This document shows, piece by piece, positions 8,716-18,219 of a DNA stretch of 64,000 nucleotides. The translations under genes and the position numbers were made by a program. The DNA is from Spirochaetia bacterium (GTDB lineage Bacteria > Spirochaetota > Spirochaetia > Treponematales > Breznakiellaceae). Position 1 is the stretch's first letter. Each line of letters begins with the position of its first letter. Location: contig BNUU01000003.1 of assembly GCA_025997595.1 (NCBI GenBank), positions 1 to 64,000 of the forward strand, written 5' to 3'. Under the pieces are notes generated by a model. That model ran no database searches and had not been told where the DNA came from. It worked only from the letters and a program-made list of their open reading frames with translations.

Positions 8716-9948
8716 CTACTCCCACAGCGCCGACAGCGGCGCCGCATACAGATCCTTGTCAAACCGGATCGCCCGGTCCCCCTGGTACAGGACCACCCCC
8801 CGGACAAATTCATTTCCCAGGGTATTCTGCAAAAAACGGATGTGCTTAAAATCATCGCTTACCACTGAAGATGAGGCTTTCACTTCTATCGCCAAAATTT
8901 TGCCGTTCCGATCCTCAACAATAAAGTCAACTTCCTTTTTGTCGCTGGTCCTGAAATGGAAGAGCCTGCGGTCGTCCATAAGGGAGAGCTCCTTACTTAA
9001 TTCGGAGGCGACAAAATTTTCCAGCACAAAGCCGTAAAGCTCAGGACGCGTTTTCCTGATTTCGCCGGGGAGCAGGCCCAGGATGTGGCAGAGCAGCAGG
9101 GTGTCGGTAAAGTATATCTTGGGGGATTTTACCAGGCGTTTTTCCATGTTTTTAAACCAGGGGGGCAGCAGGTAGGTTAAGAACACCCCGTTCAGCAGGG
9201 TGTGGTAGCGCTTTACCGTGGGCTGGCTCACCTTGAGGGCCAGGGCCATATCGGCGTCGTTCACCAGTCCCCCTACCCTGTTTGCAAGGATCGAAAGCAT
9301 CCGGGGAAAAATTTCAATCCGGTCGATGTCGGAAAAATTTTTAACATCCCGTTCCAGCAGGGTATTGATATAATTCCTGAACCAGGGTTCCTTGTTCTTA
9401 ACCTCCAGGGAAACCTGGGGAAAGGTAGCCCTGGTTATCACTTTTGCTATATCAGGTTTCACAAACTGACGGCTTGTATCAGGGGGCCCCTTAAATAGTT
9501 TTTTGATAAAACCGCCGGGGCCATTTAACACCTCCGCCGCGGAAAAAGGGTACATGGTTCTGACGTACATCCGCCCTACCAGGGCTTCCGCCAGTTTCGG
9601 CAAGAGCATAATATCCGCGGAACCGGTCAAAAGGAATTTCACCTTCTTTTTTTTGCGCCGCATTTCATCTATTTTTGCTTTTAAGGCCAGGAACGAAAGG
9701 GGCACATGCTGAATTTCATCAAGGATGACCAAGCCTTCTTCGATATCCGCAAAGGTCTGCCCCGGGGACGCCATCTCCGCCGAGCGCAGGCTGACGTCAT
9801 CAAAGGAAGCGTAAATTACCTTTTTGTATTCCCCGCCAAAGGCCTCCGCAAAGGTGCTCTTGCCGGTCTGCCGGCCCCCGTTGATGAATACGGCTTCTAT
9901 ATCCTCAAAATCACGGGCGACCAGTTCAGTAATTCTTCTTTCGATCAT
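8716..9948 (-). CDS. AAA ATPase with DUF4143 domain
   Basis: A 410-aa P-loop ATPase of the AAA_14/DUF4143 family, common in bacteria and archaea and of unknown role. Walker A is GGRQTGKST (about residue 24), Walker B is VILDEIQHV (about 74), sensor is LLTGSAD (about 107). Residues 205-360 are the DUF4143 part, with a winged-helix-like stretch (LKVSQPTVKRYHTLL) and a nuclease-like core (KKEVDFIVEDRNGKILAIEVKAS). That core resembles a PD-(D/E)xK fold; catalysis is not proven. It is convergent with the PUR gene (4-bp gap) and monocistronic. Confidence 0.82.
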   Translation of the reverse strand: MIERRITELVARDFEDIEAVFINGGRQTGKSTFAEAFGGEYKKVIYASFDDVSLRSAEMASPGQTFADIEEGLVILDEIQHVPLSFLALKAKIDEMRRKKKKVKFLLTGSADIMLLPKLAEALVGRMYVRTMYPFSAAEVLNGPGGFIKKLFKGPPDTSRQFVKPDIAKVITRATFPQVSLEVKNKEPWFRNYINTLLERDVKNFSDIDRIEIFPRMLSILANRVGGLVNDADMALALKVSQPTVKRYHTLLNGVFLTYLLPPWFKNMEKRLVKSPKIYFTDTLLLCHILGLLPGEIRKTRPELYGFVLENFVASELSKELSLMDDRRLFHFRTSDKKEVDFIVEDRNGKILAIEVKASSSVVSDDFKHIRFLQNTLGNEFVRGVVLYQGDRAIRFDKDLYAAPLSALWE

Positions 9949-10025
9949 CCAAAACCCCTTCTTGCAAATCTAACATGAGTCTTTAAGAAAATATAATATC
10001 ATGCATTAATATTTACAAGAGGTAC

Positions 10026-10607
10026 CTAAGGCTTTTTCACCGTAAAAGTCATCCGCTGGATCGGCGAAGATCCGTAACGGAGTACCGCTTCCCGGTGGGC
10101 CCTGGTGGGGTAGCCCTTGTGCCGGGCGTAGCCGTATTGGGGGTAAAACCAATCGTAGCGTTCCATCATGCGGTCACGGGCAGTTTTGGCCAGAATTGAG
10201 GCGGCCATCACTTCCGGCACCTGGGCGTCGGCCTTGATCATGGGCTTGCAGGGGATGGGGATATCCGGGGCAAAGAGGCCGTCAATGACGGCGGTAAGGC
10301 CCTTGGCTGCGGCATCCGCAAGCTGCGCCGGAAAGCACAGAACCATTTCCTCATAGGCCCGCTTCATCGCCAAAAGGCTGGCCTGCAGGATATTGATTTC
10401 GTCGATTTCCGCCGCCGAGGCCCAGCCGATGCCCCAGGCGGCTGCCTTTTCGCAAATCACCAGCCGGGCCGCATCGCGCCGGGGAGCGCTCAATTTTTTG
10501 GAATCCTTGAGAATTTCGACAGGGAAGTCCGGCGGCAGGATTACTGCGGCGGCGCAAACGGGACCTGCCAAAGGTCCCCTACCCGCCTCATCGATCCCGA
10601 CAATCAT
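10026..10607 (-). CDS. rnhB: Ribonuclease HII
   Basis: Cleaves RNA in RNA-DNA hybrids and removes single ribonucleotides. The active site is GIDEAGRGPLAGP at the N-terminus (catalytic Asp-Glu), with a further Asp in AVIDGLF and the conserved MIKADAQVPEVMAASILAK block (Asp at about 118). The ATG at 10607 begins MIVGIDEAG, the usual family start; an in-frame TTG at 10622 would add five residues. The product is about 193 aa, normal for type HII. A palindromic repeat lies just upstream. Confidence 0.92.
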   Translation of the reverse strand: MIVGIDEAGRGPLAGPVCAAAVILPPDFPVEILKDSKKLSAPRRDAARLVICEKAAAWGIGWASAAEIDEINILQASLLAMKRAYEEMVLCFPAQLADAAAKGLTAVIDGLFAPDIPIPCKPMIKADAQVPEVMAASILAKTARDRMMERYDWFYPQYGYARHKGYPTRAHREAVLRYGSSPIQRMTFTVKKP

Positions 10608-10634
10608 TTGAGCCGGTTCCAAAATGGAAATTAA

Positions 10635-10722
10635 TTAACCACGAAGGACTTCATCGAACCTTTGGTTCGCGGACACGGATATTTTTTATATCCTTTGTGT
10701 CCTTCGTGTCCTTTGTGGTTAA
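10635..10722. repeat. AACCACGAAGG-type palindromic repeat, copy 1
   Basis: The left end (TTAACCACGAAGGAC) and right end (GTCCTTTGTGGTTAA) form a long imperfect hairpin in the gap between rnhB and the phosphoribosyltransferase gene. The same ends recur at eight other places in the window (for example 35582, 41970 and 60883). Confidence 0.8.
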
Positions 10723-10746
10723 AAATTCTTGTATTTTTGCACCGGC

Positions 10747-11358
10747 TCATTTTTTTCCATTAATCACTTTGAGGACTTCCCGCAGTTCCGGGTCCGCCGT
10801 GTAGTAATAGGCTTCCAGTTCGCTTTCACCCAAGCCCACCAGCTCATGGCTCATGTAGTGGATCCAGCGGTCTTCGTCATTCACCGAAAGATCGTGTTTG
10901 CGGCACCAGTAATCGGGCTGAAAGGGGAGCTGTTCCGGCTTATCGAAAAAATATTTGTAGTCGTGGACCGCGATTTTAAGGTCCTTCCGGGGGATGCCCC
11001 GTTCCAGGATGATCTCCGCCAGGTGGTTGATGGTTTGTCCCGTGTCAAAGATATCGTCCACCAGGAGCACCTTGTCCCCGATGCGCAGGTGCTCCGGGGC
11101 GTAGGTCCAGCCTTCCACGGTGATCTTGTCGGATGTGCGCACATCCGAGTAGGACCGGGCAACCACCGCCGCGTAATACACCGGGTGGGCGTCTTTGCGG
11201 ACTATCTTGAAGTACTCGCTAATAACGTTGCCCAGGTAGGCCCCGCCCCGGAGGGACACGTAGATCACGTCGGGGATAAATCCATCGTGATAGATCCGGT
11301 GGGCAAGCTTGAGGGTGTTGTTCCGCACCGTGTCGTAGGGCAAAAATTCTTTTTTCAT
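10747..11358 (-). CDS. Purine-type phosphoribosyltransferase
   Basis: A 203-aa type I phosphoribosyltransferase. The PRPP loop is VLLVDDIFDTGQT (about residue 98), and the pyrophosphate loop region is YVSLRGGAYLG (about residue 33). The overall pattern resembles xanthine/guanine or hypoxanthine phosphoribosyltransferases used in purine salvage. The C-terminal part has DYKYFFDKPEQLPFQPDYWCRK, which may carry the base-binding residues. It overlaps the rhomboid gene by 4 bp, so it is the third gene of an exonuclease III-rhomboid-phosphoribosyltransferase operon. The exact base is not determined. Confidence 0.78.
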   Translation of the reverse strand: MKKEFLPYDTVRNNTLKLAHRIYHDGFIPDVIYVSLRGGAYLGNVISEYFKIVRKDAHPVYYAAVVARSYSDVRTSDKITVEGWTYAPEHLRIGDKVLLVDDIFDTGQTINHLAEIILERGIPRKDLKIAVHDYKYFFDKPEQLPFQPDYWCRKHDLSVNDEDRWIHYMSHELVGLGESELEAYYYTADPELREVLKVINGKK

Positions 11359-11933
11359 GGCGCCGTCCTCTGCCTGTCGTTTGGGGGATTTAAAAAACCA
11401 AAGAGGCTCCCGCAGAAGCCCCCCACGATGTGGGCAAATTCAGAAATATTGTTGGAGCTGAATGAGTTGAAAAGTTCCCGTCCCAGATACAGGACCAGCA
11501 CCAGAATAAACGTGAGGGGAATTTCACCCTTGTTGAAGTTGGTAAAAGAAGCCAGAAGGATCATCATGAATACCACACCGGAAGCGCCCATAAGGCTCGT
11601 CTTAAAAAAGATGATGTTCAGGGCGCCGGTCACCAGGGCGGTAATCAGGATCATGATGAAGAGGGAGATGGAACCGTAGGTTTCTTCCAGGATGGGGCCG
11701 ATCAAAAGGATAAAGGCGAAGTTGTTGATCAGGTGGGTCCAGTCGGCGTGTCCCGCCATATGGGTGACCAGGGTGACCCAGCACCGGGTGCTGCGGGGAT
11801 TAAAAGACCCCTTTCCGGGTACCATGAACCATACTTCCCTCAGGCCGTGCAGCAAGGTCTCGGAGAGTATCAACACCACCGCACTGATAAAGGCAAAGGT
11901 GAGTACCGTGGGAGCATTGTATTTGAGCTTCAT
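11355..11933 (-). CDS. Rhomboid-family intramembrane serine protease
   Basis: A 192-aa polytopic membrane protein with about six transmembrane segments. Rhomboid signatures are visible: HLINNFAFILLIGPILEE (HxxxN of TM2, then the Glu-rich turn), GASGVVFMM (catalytic Ser in GxSG, about residue 118), and AHIVGGFCGSLFG (catalytic His in the last segment, about residue 170). Rhomboids cut substrates within the membrane plane. The start codon overlaps the exonuclease stop (TAATG), implying translational coupling. Substrates are unknown. Confidence 0.85.
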   Translation of the reverse strand: MKLKYNAPTVLTFAFISAVVLILSETLLHGLREVWFMVPGKGSFNPRSTRCWVTLVTHMAGHADWTHLINNFAFILLIGPILEETYGSISLFIMILITALVTGALNIIFFKTSLMGASGVVFMMILLASFTNFNKGEIPLTFILVLVLYLGRELFNSFSSNNISEFAHIVGGFCGSLFGFLNPPNDRQRTAP

Positions 11934-12721
11934 TATTTCAATACCCCTTTTATTTCGATCTGTACCGGGCAGTGATCCGCACCCTGCACTTCGGGACGGA
12001 TAATCGAACTGCTTACTTTAGGCATAAAGGCCTTATCCACACAGTGATAATCGAGCCGCCACCCCACGTTCCGCGCCCGGGCATTGGCCCGGTAGGACCA
12101 CCAGCTGTAGTGCCCGGCCTCGCCGGGGTGGAGGCTGCGGAAGGTGTCCACGTGGCCCGCGGCGGTGAAGCTGTCCATCCAGGCCCGCTCCTCCGGAAGG
12201 TAACCGGCGTTGCCTTCGTTCTCCTTTGGGCGGGCAAGGTCGATGGGGGTATGGGCAATGTTGTAGTCCCCGCAGAGGACAAAGTGCCTTTTTTGGGCAG
12301 CCAGGTTATTGCAGAGTTCCAGGATGGCGGCGCAGAAGTCCAGCTTGTAACCCAGCCGGGCGCCCCCGTCCTGGGAATTGGGGAAATAGGCCGACATGAG
12401 GGTAAAGTCCCTGAATTCGGCCTGGAGGAACCGGCCTTCATCATCAAAGGCGCTTAAACCCAGGGGCTTCACATTCAGGGGCTTCACCCTGCTGTAAATA
12501 GCCACCCCCGAATAGCCCGCCTTTTTGGCACTGGCCCAATAGCTCGTATAGACCGCGCCGGTCTTGTCCTTGAGGCTTATCAATTCGGGGGAAAGCTGTT
12601 CCGGGCGGGCCTTGGTTTCCTGGATACAGAGCAGGTCCGCCGATTCTTCGGCTGCCCACCCCACAAAACCTTTTTTCTCCGCCGCCCGGATTCCGTTGAC
12701 ATTCCAACTCAGGATACGCAT
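11933..12721 (-). CDS. Exodeoxyribonuclease III / AP endonuclease
   Basis: A 262-aa Mg2+-dependent AP endonuclease and 3'-5' exonuclease of the ExoIII/ExoA family, for base-excision repair. Motifs: MRILSWNVNGIRA (N-terminal Asn), CIQETKA (metal-binding Glu, about residue 36), LCGDYNIAHTPIDLARP (catalytic Asp-Asn, about 145-160), and GADHCPVQIEI (catalytic Asp-His near the end). The ATG at 12721 is preferred over the TTG nine bases upstream. A TATAAT-like box lies immediately before the ATG, so the leader is very short. Confidence 0.92.
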   Translation of the reverse strand: MRILSWNVNGIRAAEKKGFVGWAAEESADLLCIQETKARPEQLSPELISLKDKTGAVYTSYWASAKKAGYSGVAIYSRVKPLNVKPLGLSAFDDEGRFLQAEFRDFTLMSAYFPNSQDGGARLGYKLDFCAAILELCNNLAAQKRHFVLCGDYNIAHTPIDLARPKENEGNAGYLPEERAWMDSFTAAGHVDTFRSLHPGEAGHYSWWSYRANARARNVGWRLDYHCVDKAFMPKVSSSIIRPEVQGADHCPVQIEIKGVLK

Positions 12722-12768
12722 TATATACAATATAGACTTCTATCAAACAAAAAAACAAGGTTGTAAAC

Positions 12769-13080
12769 ATGCCTCTCTATGCGGGGACTGATGCGGAAGT
12801 AGCGGATAAAAGCAAAAAAAAACTTAAGGAGCCCGAGGAATTCCGGGTGATCCTCCTGAACGATCATTACACCACCATGGAATTTGTGGTGGATATCCTG
12901 ATATCGATTTTTCATAAAAGTGAAGATGAGGCATACCGCATCATGATGGACGTACACAAAAAGCACAAGGGCATGGTCGGGGTCTACCCCTGGGACATTG
13001 CCCAAACCAAGGCGGACCAGGTCCACGCCGCGGCCCGGCTGAGCGAATTTCCCCTCCGCTGTATTGTAGAACCCGCATGA
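12769..13080 (+). CDS. clpS: ClpS adaptor for the N-degron pathway
   Basis: A 103-aa adaptor that binds destabilising N-terminal residues and hands substrates to ClpA(P). Core residues FRVILLNDHYTTMEFVVDIL (about 29-48) include the Asn-Asp and Thr-Thr-Met that line the N-degron pocket, and VHKKHKGMVGVYPWDIAQTKADQV (about 65-88) has the conserved His. It is the first gene of a three-gene cluster with clpA and aat, which together form an N-degron route. Confidence 0.95.
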   Translation: MPLYAGTDAEVADKSKKKLKEPEEFRVILLNDHYTTMEFVVDILISIFHKSEDEAYRIMMDVHKKHKGMVGVYPWDIAQTKADQVHAAARLSEFPLRCIVEPA

Positions 13081-13109
13081 GGGGTATACTATTTTAACTG
13101 GGAGAAAAA

Positions 13110-15581
13110 ATGAAAATTTCAGGCCATGTACAGGCTATTATCAACGCCGCCTATAACGAGGCCAAGGTACGGAACCATGAATACCTGACCCCCGAACATA
13201 TCCTCTACGCCGCCCTGGCCTTTGACGAGGTACAGGGGATACTTGCCGCCTGCGGGGCGAATCTGGATCAGCTCAAACACGGGATGGAAAGCTATTTTGA
13301 GCAGAAGGTCCCCATCAGCGACGATATGGAGCCCACCCAGACCGTAGGTTTCCAGAGCGTCATCGAACGGGCGGTGCTGCAAAGCCAGTCTTCCCAAAAG
13401 GCAATGCTTGATGTGGCGGACATTTTGGTATCCCTCTTTGATGAGGAACGGAACTACTGCGCCTATTACCTCCGCAAGTCGGGGATAAAACGGTTTGAGC
13501 TTATCAATGTCCTTTCCCATGGGTTTGAGGGGGACATGGCCCAATCCTTCAGCTTCCAGAATATGAAAGGGGATGAAAACAACGCCCCGGAAGAGGAACT
13601 TGCCGATGGGGGGCAGAGACCCAAGTCAAACAAGAAGAGCGCCCTGGAACGCTATGCAACGGAGCTCTGCGCCCTGGCCCGGGCGCACAAGCTGGAACCG
13701 GTTATCGGCCGGGAAAGCGAGCTTGAGCGGACCATACAGGTCCTCTGCCGCAGGCTCAAGAACAACCCCGTCCACGTGGGGGATTCCGGGGTGGGCAAAA
13801 CCGCCATCACCGAAGGGCTTGCCCAGCGCATCGTTGCCGGGAACGTCCCCCCTACGCTGAAAAATTTTTCCATCTATTCCCTTGATATGGGGGCCCTGGT
13901 TGCGGGGACCAAGTACCGGGGAGATTTTGAGGAACGGATCAAACGGGTGATTGAAGAGATCCTCAAAAAAGAAAAGGCCATTCTCTTTATCGACGAAATT
14001 CACACCCTGGTGGGGGCCGGTTCCGTTTCAGGCGGGGCGCTGGACGCCTCGAATTTATTGAAGCCCGCCTTAACTTCCGGGAAGATCCGCTGCATCGGGT
14101 CCACCACCCACGAGGAATACGGCAAATTCTTTGACAAGGACCGGGCATTATCCCGGCGTTTCCAAAAGATCGACATCAACGAGCCCAGTGAGAGCGACGC
14201 CATCGCGATCCTCCGGGGGCTCAAGACCAAATACGAGGATTACCACCAGGTCCGCTACAGTGATGAGGCGGTGGAAGGGGCGGTGCGGCTTTCCGCCCAG
14301 TTTATCACCGAGCGGCGGCTCCCGGACAAGGCCATCGACGTGATCGACGAGGCCGGGGCCTTTGCCCGGATAGAGGCTTACAAGAAAAAGGCCGCCGACG
14401 GATCCGATGGGACCGCAGCCGGGGCAGAAGCCGCGGCTGAACCTGCGGTGAAATTGGGTATTGAAATTGAAAAAAGTGTCCCCGGCGAAAGGGGCAGCAC
14501 TGTCCAGGAAGGTTCGGTCAATATCGTCGATATCGGCCTCCCCCTAATCGAAACCGTGGTCTCCCGGATTGCCCGCATCCCGGAACGGTCCGTGGGGGAA
14601 ACCGAAAAGGACAAGCTCCGGGACCTGGAAAACAAGCTCAGGACCCGGATATTCGGCCAGGATGAGGCGGTTGCCGCAGTGGTCAAGGCGGTCAAGCGCT
14701 CCCGGGCGGGGTTCCGCTCGGATAACAAACCGGTGGCGAACTTCCTCTTTGTGGGACCCACCGGGGTGGGAAAGACCGAACTGGCCCGGGGCCTTGCGGA
14801 CATCCTGGGCATCTCCATGCACCGCTTCGACATGAGCGAGTACCAGGAAAAACACACGGTTTCCCGGCTGGTGGGGGCGCCCCCCGGCTATGTGGGTTAC
14901 GAAGAGGGGGGCCTCCTGACCGATGCGGTGCGGAAGCTGCCCCACGCCGTGGTCCTTCTGGACGAGATCGAAAAGGCCCACCCGGACATTTACAACATCC
15001 TCCTGCAAATCATGGACTACGCCACCCTTACCGACAACAACGGCCGCAAAGCGGATTTCCGCAATGTGATCTTCATCATGACCAGCAACGCCGGGGCCCG
15101 GGACATCGGCAAGGGGCTTATCGGCTTTGGGGATAGGATCGTGGACGATTCCGCGGTGGACGGGGCGGTGGAAAAGATATTCACCCCCGAATTCCGCAAC
15201 CGCCTGGACAGTGTGGTCCGCTTCGGCCACCTGTCACGGGAGATCATGAGCTCCATCGTCCGCAAGGAACTGGACGCATTCAAGATCCAGCTTGCGGAAA
15301 AAAAGGTGAGCCTGAAAATTACCGATCCCTGTATCGATCAGCTTGCAAAAGAGGGTTACAGCAAGGAATTCGGCGCCCGCAACGCGGGACGGCTTATCGA
15401 AGACAAGATCAAGGGCTTTTTTGTGGACGAGGTGCTTTTCGGCTCCCTCAGCTGCGGCGGCAGCGCCCGGGTAGACTGGAAAGACGGCGAGTATTCGCTG
15501 GAAATTCTTGTTTCCAATAAGGCCTCTGCTGCAAAAGATGCGGCGGATACGGTGCTTGTGGGTTCTACGGAGCTCGTCTGA
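13110..15581 (+). CDS. clpA: ATP-dependent Clp protease ATP-binding subunit ClpA
   Basis: An 823-aa double-AAA+ unfoldase. A Clp_N double repeat covers residues 1-145. AAA-1 has Walker [10 protein letters not shown] (about residue 227) and Walker [17 protein letters not shown]-2 has GPTGVGKTE (about 550) and [14 protein letters not shown] variable Ala/Gly-rich linker is at about 425-465. A ClpP-docking loop is likely near IGF in LIGFGDR (about 673). ClpA unfolds substrates for ClpP. ClpS directly upstream supports the ClpA rather than ClpB/ClpC assignment. SD GGGAG is 8 bp before the ATG; aat starts 1 bp after the stop. Confidence 0.95.
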   Translation: MKISGHVQAIINAAYNEAKVRNHEYLTPEHILYAALAFDEVQGILAACGANLDQLKHGMESYFEQKVPISDDMEPTQTVGFQSVIERAVLQSQSSQKAMLDVADILVSLFDEERNYCAYYLRKSGIKRFELINVLSHGFEGDMAQSFSFQNMKGDENNAPEEELADGGQRPKSNKKSALERYATELCALARAHKLEPVIGRESELERTIQVLCRRLKNNPVHVGDSGVGKTAITEGLAQRIVAGNVPPTLKNFSIYSLDMGALVAGTKYRGDFEERIKRVIEEILKKEKAILFIDEIHTLVGAGSVSGGALDASNLLKPALTSGKIRCIGSTTHEEYGKFFDKDRALSRRFQKIDINEPSESDAIAILRGLKTKYEDYHQVRYSDEAVEGAVRLSAQFITERRLPDKAIDVIDEAGAFARIEAYKKKAADGSDGTAAGAEAAAEPAVKLGIEIEKSVPGERGSTVQEGSVNIVDIGLPLIETVVSRIARIPERSVGETEKDKLRDLENKLRTRIFGQDEAVAAVVKAVKRSRAGFRSDNKPVANFLFVGPTGVGKTELARGLADILGISMHRFDMSEYQEKHTVSRLVGAPPGYVGYEEGGLLTDAVRKLPHAVVLLDEIEKAHPDIYNILLQIMDYATLTDNNGRKADFRNVIFIMTSNAGARDIGKGLIGFGDRIVDDSAVDGAVEKIFTPEFRNRLDSVVRFGHLSREIMSSIVRKELDAFKIQLAEKKVSLKITDPCIDQLAKEGYSKEFGARNAGRLIEDKIKGFFVDEVLFGSLSCGGSARVDWKDGEYSLEILVSNKASAAKDAADTVLVGSTELV

Positions 15582-15582
15582 A

Positions 15583-16278
15583 ATGAGGAACCGGCCCCGC
15601 TCCGGACCGGACCCCCTTTTCCCCTGCCTCGGCGAACACGAGCGGTACCGGTTCCCCGATCCGGAAAAAAGTCCCGGCGATATCGTCGCCGTTGGGGGCA
15701 ACCTTTCGCCGGGGATGCTCCTCTCGGCTTATGAACAGGGCATCTTCCCCTGGTATAACCCGGAGGATCCCATTCTCTGGCAGTGCCCGGATCCCCGTTT
15801 TGTCCTGTTCCCGGAAAATCTCCACATCTCCGCCTCCATGCAAAGGGTTTTCAAAAGATGCGAATTTGAAATTGCCCTGGACCGGGATTTTGCCGGCGTC
15901 ATCAATGGCTGCGCCGAAATCGACCGGCCCGGCCAGGACGGTACCTGGATCACAAACGATATCATCGCCGCCTACACGGAACTGCACCGTCTGGGCTATG
16001 CCCATTCCGCAGAAAGCTACCATGAGGGCAAGCTGGTTGGGGGCTGCTACGGCATCGTTCTGGGCAGGGTCTTCTTTGGGGAATCCATGTTCGCCCGGCA
16101 AAGCAACGCCTCCAAGGCCGCATTCCTCACCCTGGCCCAAAACCTCTTTGCCGACGGCATCGCCTTTATCGACTGCCAGGTCCACACGGATCATCTGGAA
16201 AGCCTCGGGGGTGTGGAAATGGGCCGCCCGGAATTCCTTAAACTGCTGCGGGAGACTTTGGGGGGAGGGGAGCATTAA
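15583..16278 (+). CDS. aat: Leucyl/phenylalanyl-tRNA--protein transferase
   Basis: About 231 aa. Transfers Leu or Phe from aminoacyl-tRNA to proteins with N-terminal Lys or Arg, creating N-degrons read by ClpS. Family blocks: VGGNLSPGMLLSAYEQGIFPW, WQCPDPRFVLFPE, GTWITNDIIAAYTELHRLG, HSAESYHEGKLVGGCYGI, GESMFARQSNASKAAF and DCQVHTDHLESLG. The ATG at 15583 follows the clpA stop by 1 bp; longer in-frame readings run back into clpA. The cluster clpS-clpA-aat places writer, reader and unfoldase together. Confidence 0.94.
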   Translation: MRNRPRSGPDPLFPCLGEHERYRFPDPEKSPGDIVAVGGNLSPGMLLSAYEQGIFPWYNPEDPILWQCPDPRFVLFPENLHISASMQRVFKRCEFEIALDRDFAGVINGCAEIDRPGQDGTWITNDIIAAYTELHRLGYAHSAESYHEGKLVGGCYGIVLGRVFFGESMFARQSNASKAAFLTLAQNLFADGIAFIDCQVHTDHLESLGGVEMGRPEFLKLLRETLGGGEH

Positions 16279-16380
16279 CCACAGAGGACACAGAGAGAAG
16301 AAAATGAATTTTATTAATCTTCCTCTGTGAACTCTGTGCATCCTCTGAAGAACCCGCTATCGCGGGGGAGCTCTGTGGTT
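16275..16380. repeat. AACCACAGAGG-type palindromic repeat, copy 2
   Basis: The left arm (TTAACCACAGAGGACACAG) pairs with the right part (CTCTGTGCATCCTCTG ... CTCTGTGGTT). It overlaps the last codon and stop of aat. A small internal hairpin (CCCGCTATCGCGGG, 16353-16366) interrupts the right arm, so two palindromes may be nested. Confidence 0.7.
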
Positions 16381-16423
16381 TTATTCCCTTGTTTTTCAAC
16401 CCTTTTTACACGATACTTAAAGC

Positions 16424-16609
16424 ATGGACATACAATCGTTATCAGTAAATATGGCTCAGGAAAAGGTGCAGGAAGCGGCTGCGGTGCAGGTAGAAAAAAT
16501 GGCCCTGGATATGGCAGAAATTCAGAGCGCCGAACTTGCCAAAATGATGGAAGCCGCCGCCGCGATCACCGACCCCAATGCGGGGAACAACATCAACCTT
16601 TTAGGCTAG
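16424..16609 (+). CDS. YjfB-family putative motility protein
   Basis: A 61-aa helical protein (MDIQSLSVNMAQEKVQEAAA, then QSAELAKMMEAAAAITDPN and the tail NNINLLG). The length, the start MDIxSLS and the ending LG match the YjfB/putative motility family, small proteins of unknown function in flagellated bacteria. It lies 9 bp upstream of gltX. No obvious Shine-Dalgarno sequence or sigma-28 promoter was found. The motility link is family-based only. Confidence 0.6.
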   Translation: MDIQSLSVNMAQEKVQEAAAVQVEKMALDMAEIQSAELAKMMEAAAAITDPNAGNNINLLG

Positions 16610-16618
16610 TGTCTCTTT

Positions 16619-18136
16619 ATGCAAATTCGGGACCGTTACGCGCCCTCCCCTACGGGGCTTCAGCATATCGGCGGCATCAGGACCGCCCTTTTTAATTACC
16701 TTTTCGCAAAATCCCGGGGCGGCGCCTTCATCCTCCGCCTTGAGGATACGGACCGCACCCGCTTTGACCCGGCCTTTGTGCAGAATCTCTACGACACTTT
16801 TGAATGGCTGGGAATTAATTGGGACGAAGGACCCAATGTGGGGGGAAGCGCCGGACCCTACATTCAGTCCGAACGGTTTGAACTTTACAAAAAATACGCG
16901 GCGGAGCTTATCGCGAAGGATAAGGCCTATTACTGTTTCTGTTCCGCCGAACGGCTGGACAGGATTCGGGAGGAGCGGGAGGCGGCTCATTCCAGCGAGA
17001 CCGGTTATGACCGGCACTGCCGGAATATCAGTCCCGCAGAAGCGGCGGAGCGGGTGAAGGCGGGGGAAGCCTATACCATCCGTCTCAAAATCCCTTTGGG
17101 GGAGGGCACCAAATTTCACGATCATCTTTTGGGGGACATCGAATGGAAAAACGAGGATGTGAACCCCGATCCGGTGCTGCTTAAGTCCGACGGATTTCCC
17201 ACCTACCATCTGGCCAATATCGTGGACGATCACCTCATGGGCATCACCCATGTGCTGCGGGCCCAGGAGTGGCTTTCCTCCACGCCGCTCCACGTGATCA
17301 TGTACGCCGCCTTCGGCTGGGAGCACCCCGAATTCTGCCACCTCCCCATGGTAATGGGTCAGGACGGCAAGAAGCTGAGCAAGCGCCACGGGGCCACCAG
17401 CATCGACGAATTCCGGCGCCAGGGCTACATTCCGGAGGCGCTGCTCAACTACGTTGCCCTCCTGGGGGCTTCCTACGAGGAAGGAAAGGATATCTACACC
17501 CTGGATGAACTGGCGGCCCGGTTCAGCCTGGACAAGCTCAACAAGGCTCCGGCGATCTTCGACTACAAAAAACTGGAATGGTACAACGGCCAGTATATCC
17601 GCATGAAAAGCGATGCGGAGCTGGCGGAACTCTGCCTGCCCTACGCCATTGAGGCGGGGCTTTTCAGTGGGGGGCCAGGTTCCGCAGCACCTGGCCCCGG
17701 TGCGCCATCGCAAGCCAAGGGGCCCTCGCCCGAGCAGCGGAACACCTTTACCGCCGCCATGCCCCTGATAAAAGAGCGGCTGGTGTTTCTCCACGAAGCG
17801 GCGGAAAAACTGGGCTACCTTTTCTCGGAACCGGCGGTCCCGGGGGCGGCAGAATTCATCCCCAAGAAGATGGATTTACCCCAGGCGGTCGGCTTACTGC
17901 AGCAGGGCCGGGATCTGGTTAAACCCCTGGCGGAAGCGGCGGACGATGCCGGTGCGGAAACTTTTATCAAGGAATGGGCGGAAAAAAACGGCCTAAAGCT
18001 CGGGGATCTGATGATGCCCCTGCGGGTTGCCATTACCGGTTCCCGGGTGAGCCCTCCCCTCTTCGGCAGCCTCCGTCTCCTGGGGGCGGAAAAATCCCTT
18101 GCGCGGGTGGACCGGGCGCTGGCGGCGCTGACATAG
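16619..18136 (+). CDS. gltX: Glutamyl-tRNA synthetase
   Basis: A 505-aa class I aminoacyl-tRNA synthetase charging tRNA-Glu. The HIGH-like motif is APSPTGLQHIGG (about residue 8). The KMSKS-like motif is DGKKLSKRHG (about 252). Family block: FILRLEDTDRTR. Near residue 350-372 the protein has an unusual Gly/Pro/Ala stretch (GGPGSAAPGPGAPSQAKGP) encoded by DNA with a perfect 10-bp inverted repeat (17671-17680 and 17689-17698), which looks like a small in-frame palindromic insertion at the start of the anticodon-binding region. It should be tolerated because it sits in a loop. Confidence 0.95.
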   Translation: MQIRDRYAPSPTGLQHIGGIRTALFNYLFAKSRGGAFILRLEDTDRTRFDPAFVQNLYDTFEWLGINWDEGPNVGGSAGPYIQSERFELYKKYAAELIAKDKAYYCFCSAERLDRIREEREAAHSSETGYDRHCRNISPAEAAERVKAGEAYTIRLKIPLGEGTKFHDHLLGDIEWKNEDVNPDPVLLKSDGFPTYHLANIVDDHLMGITHVLRAQEWLSSTPLHVIMYAAFGWEHPEFCHLPMVMGQDGKKLSKRHGATSIDEFRRQGYIPEALLNYVALLGASYEEGKDIYTLDELAARFSLDKLNKAPAIFDYKKLEWYNGQYIRMKSDAELAELCLPYAIEAGLFSGGPGSAAPGPGAPSQAKGPSPEQRNTFTAAMPLIKERLVFLHEAAEKLGYLFSEPAVPGAAEFIPKKMDLPQAVGLLQQGRDLVKPLAEAADDAGAETFIKEWAEKNGLKLGDLMMPLRVAITGSRVSPPLFGSLRLLGAEKSLARVDRALAALT

Positions 18137-18175
18137 CGCCAGTTATGTAAACGGGGGCTCAAAGGTCCATTTTGC

Positions 18176-18212
18176 CCTATCCTTCGTGTTACTTTGTGTC
18201 TTTTGCGGTTTA
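18176..18212. repeat. Half-copy of the palindromic repeat family
   Basis: Right-arm sequence only (CCTTCGTGTTACTTTGTGTC then TTTTGCGGTTTA) lies between the convergent gltX and sirtuin genes. No matching left arm is nearby, so this is a decayed or partial copy. Confidence 0.55.
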
Positions 18213-18219
18213 TTATTCT

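Noticed and set aside
16380..16424. Sigma-28 promoter upstream of the YjfB-like gene
   Set aside because: CACGATAC shares a CGATA core with the -10 of flagellar promoters, but no TAAA lies at the required distance.
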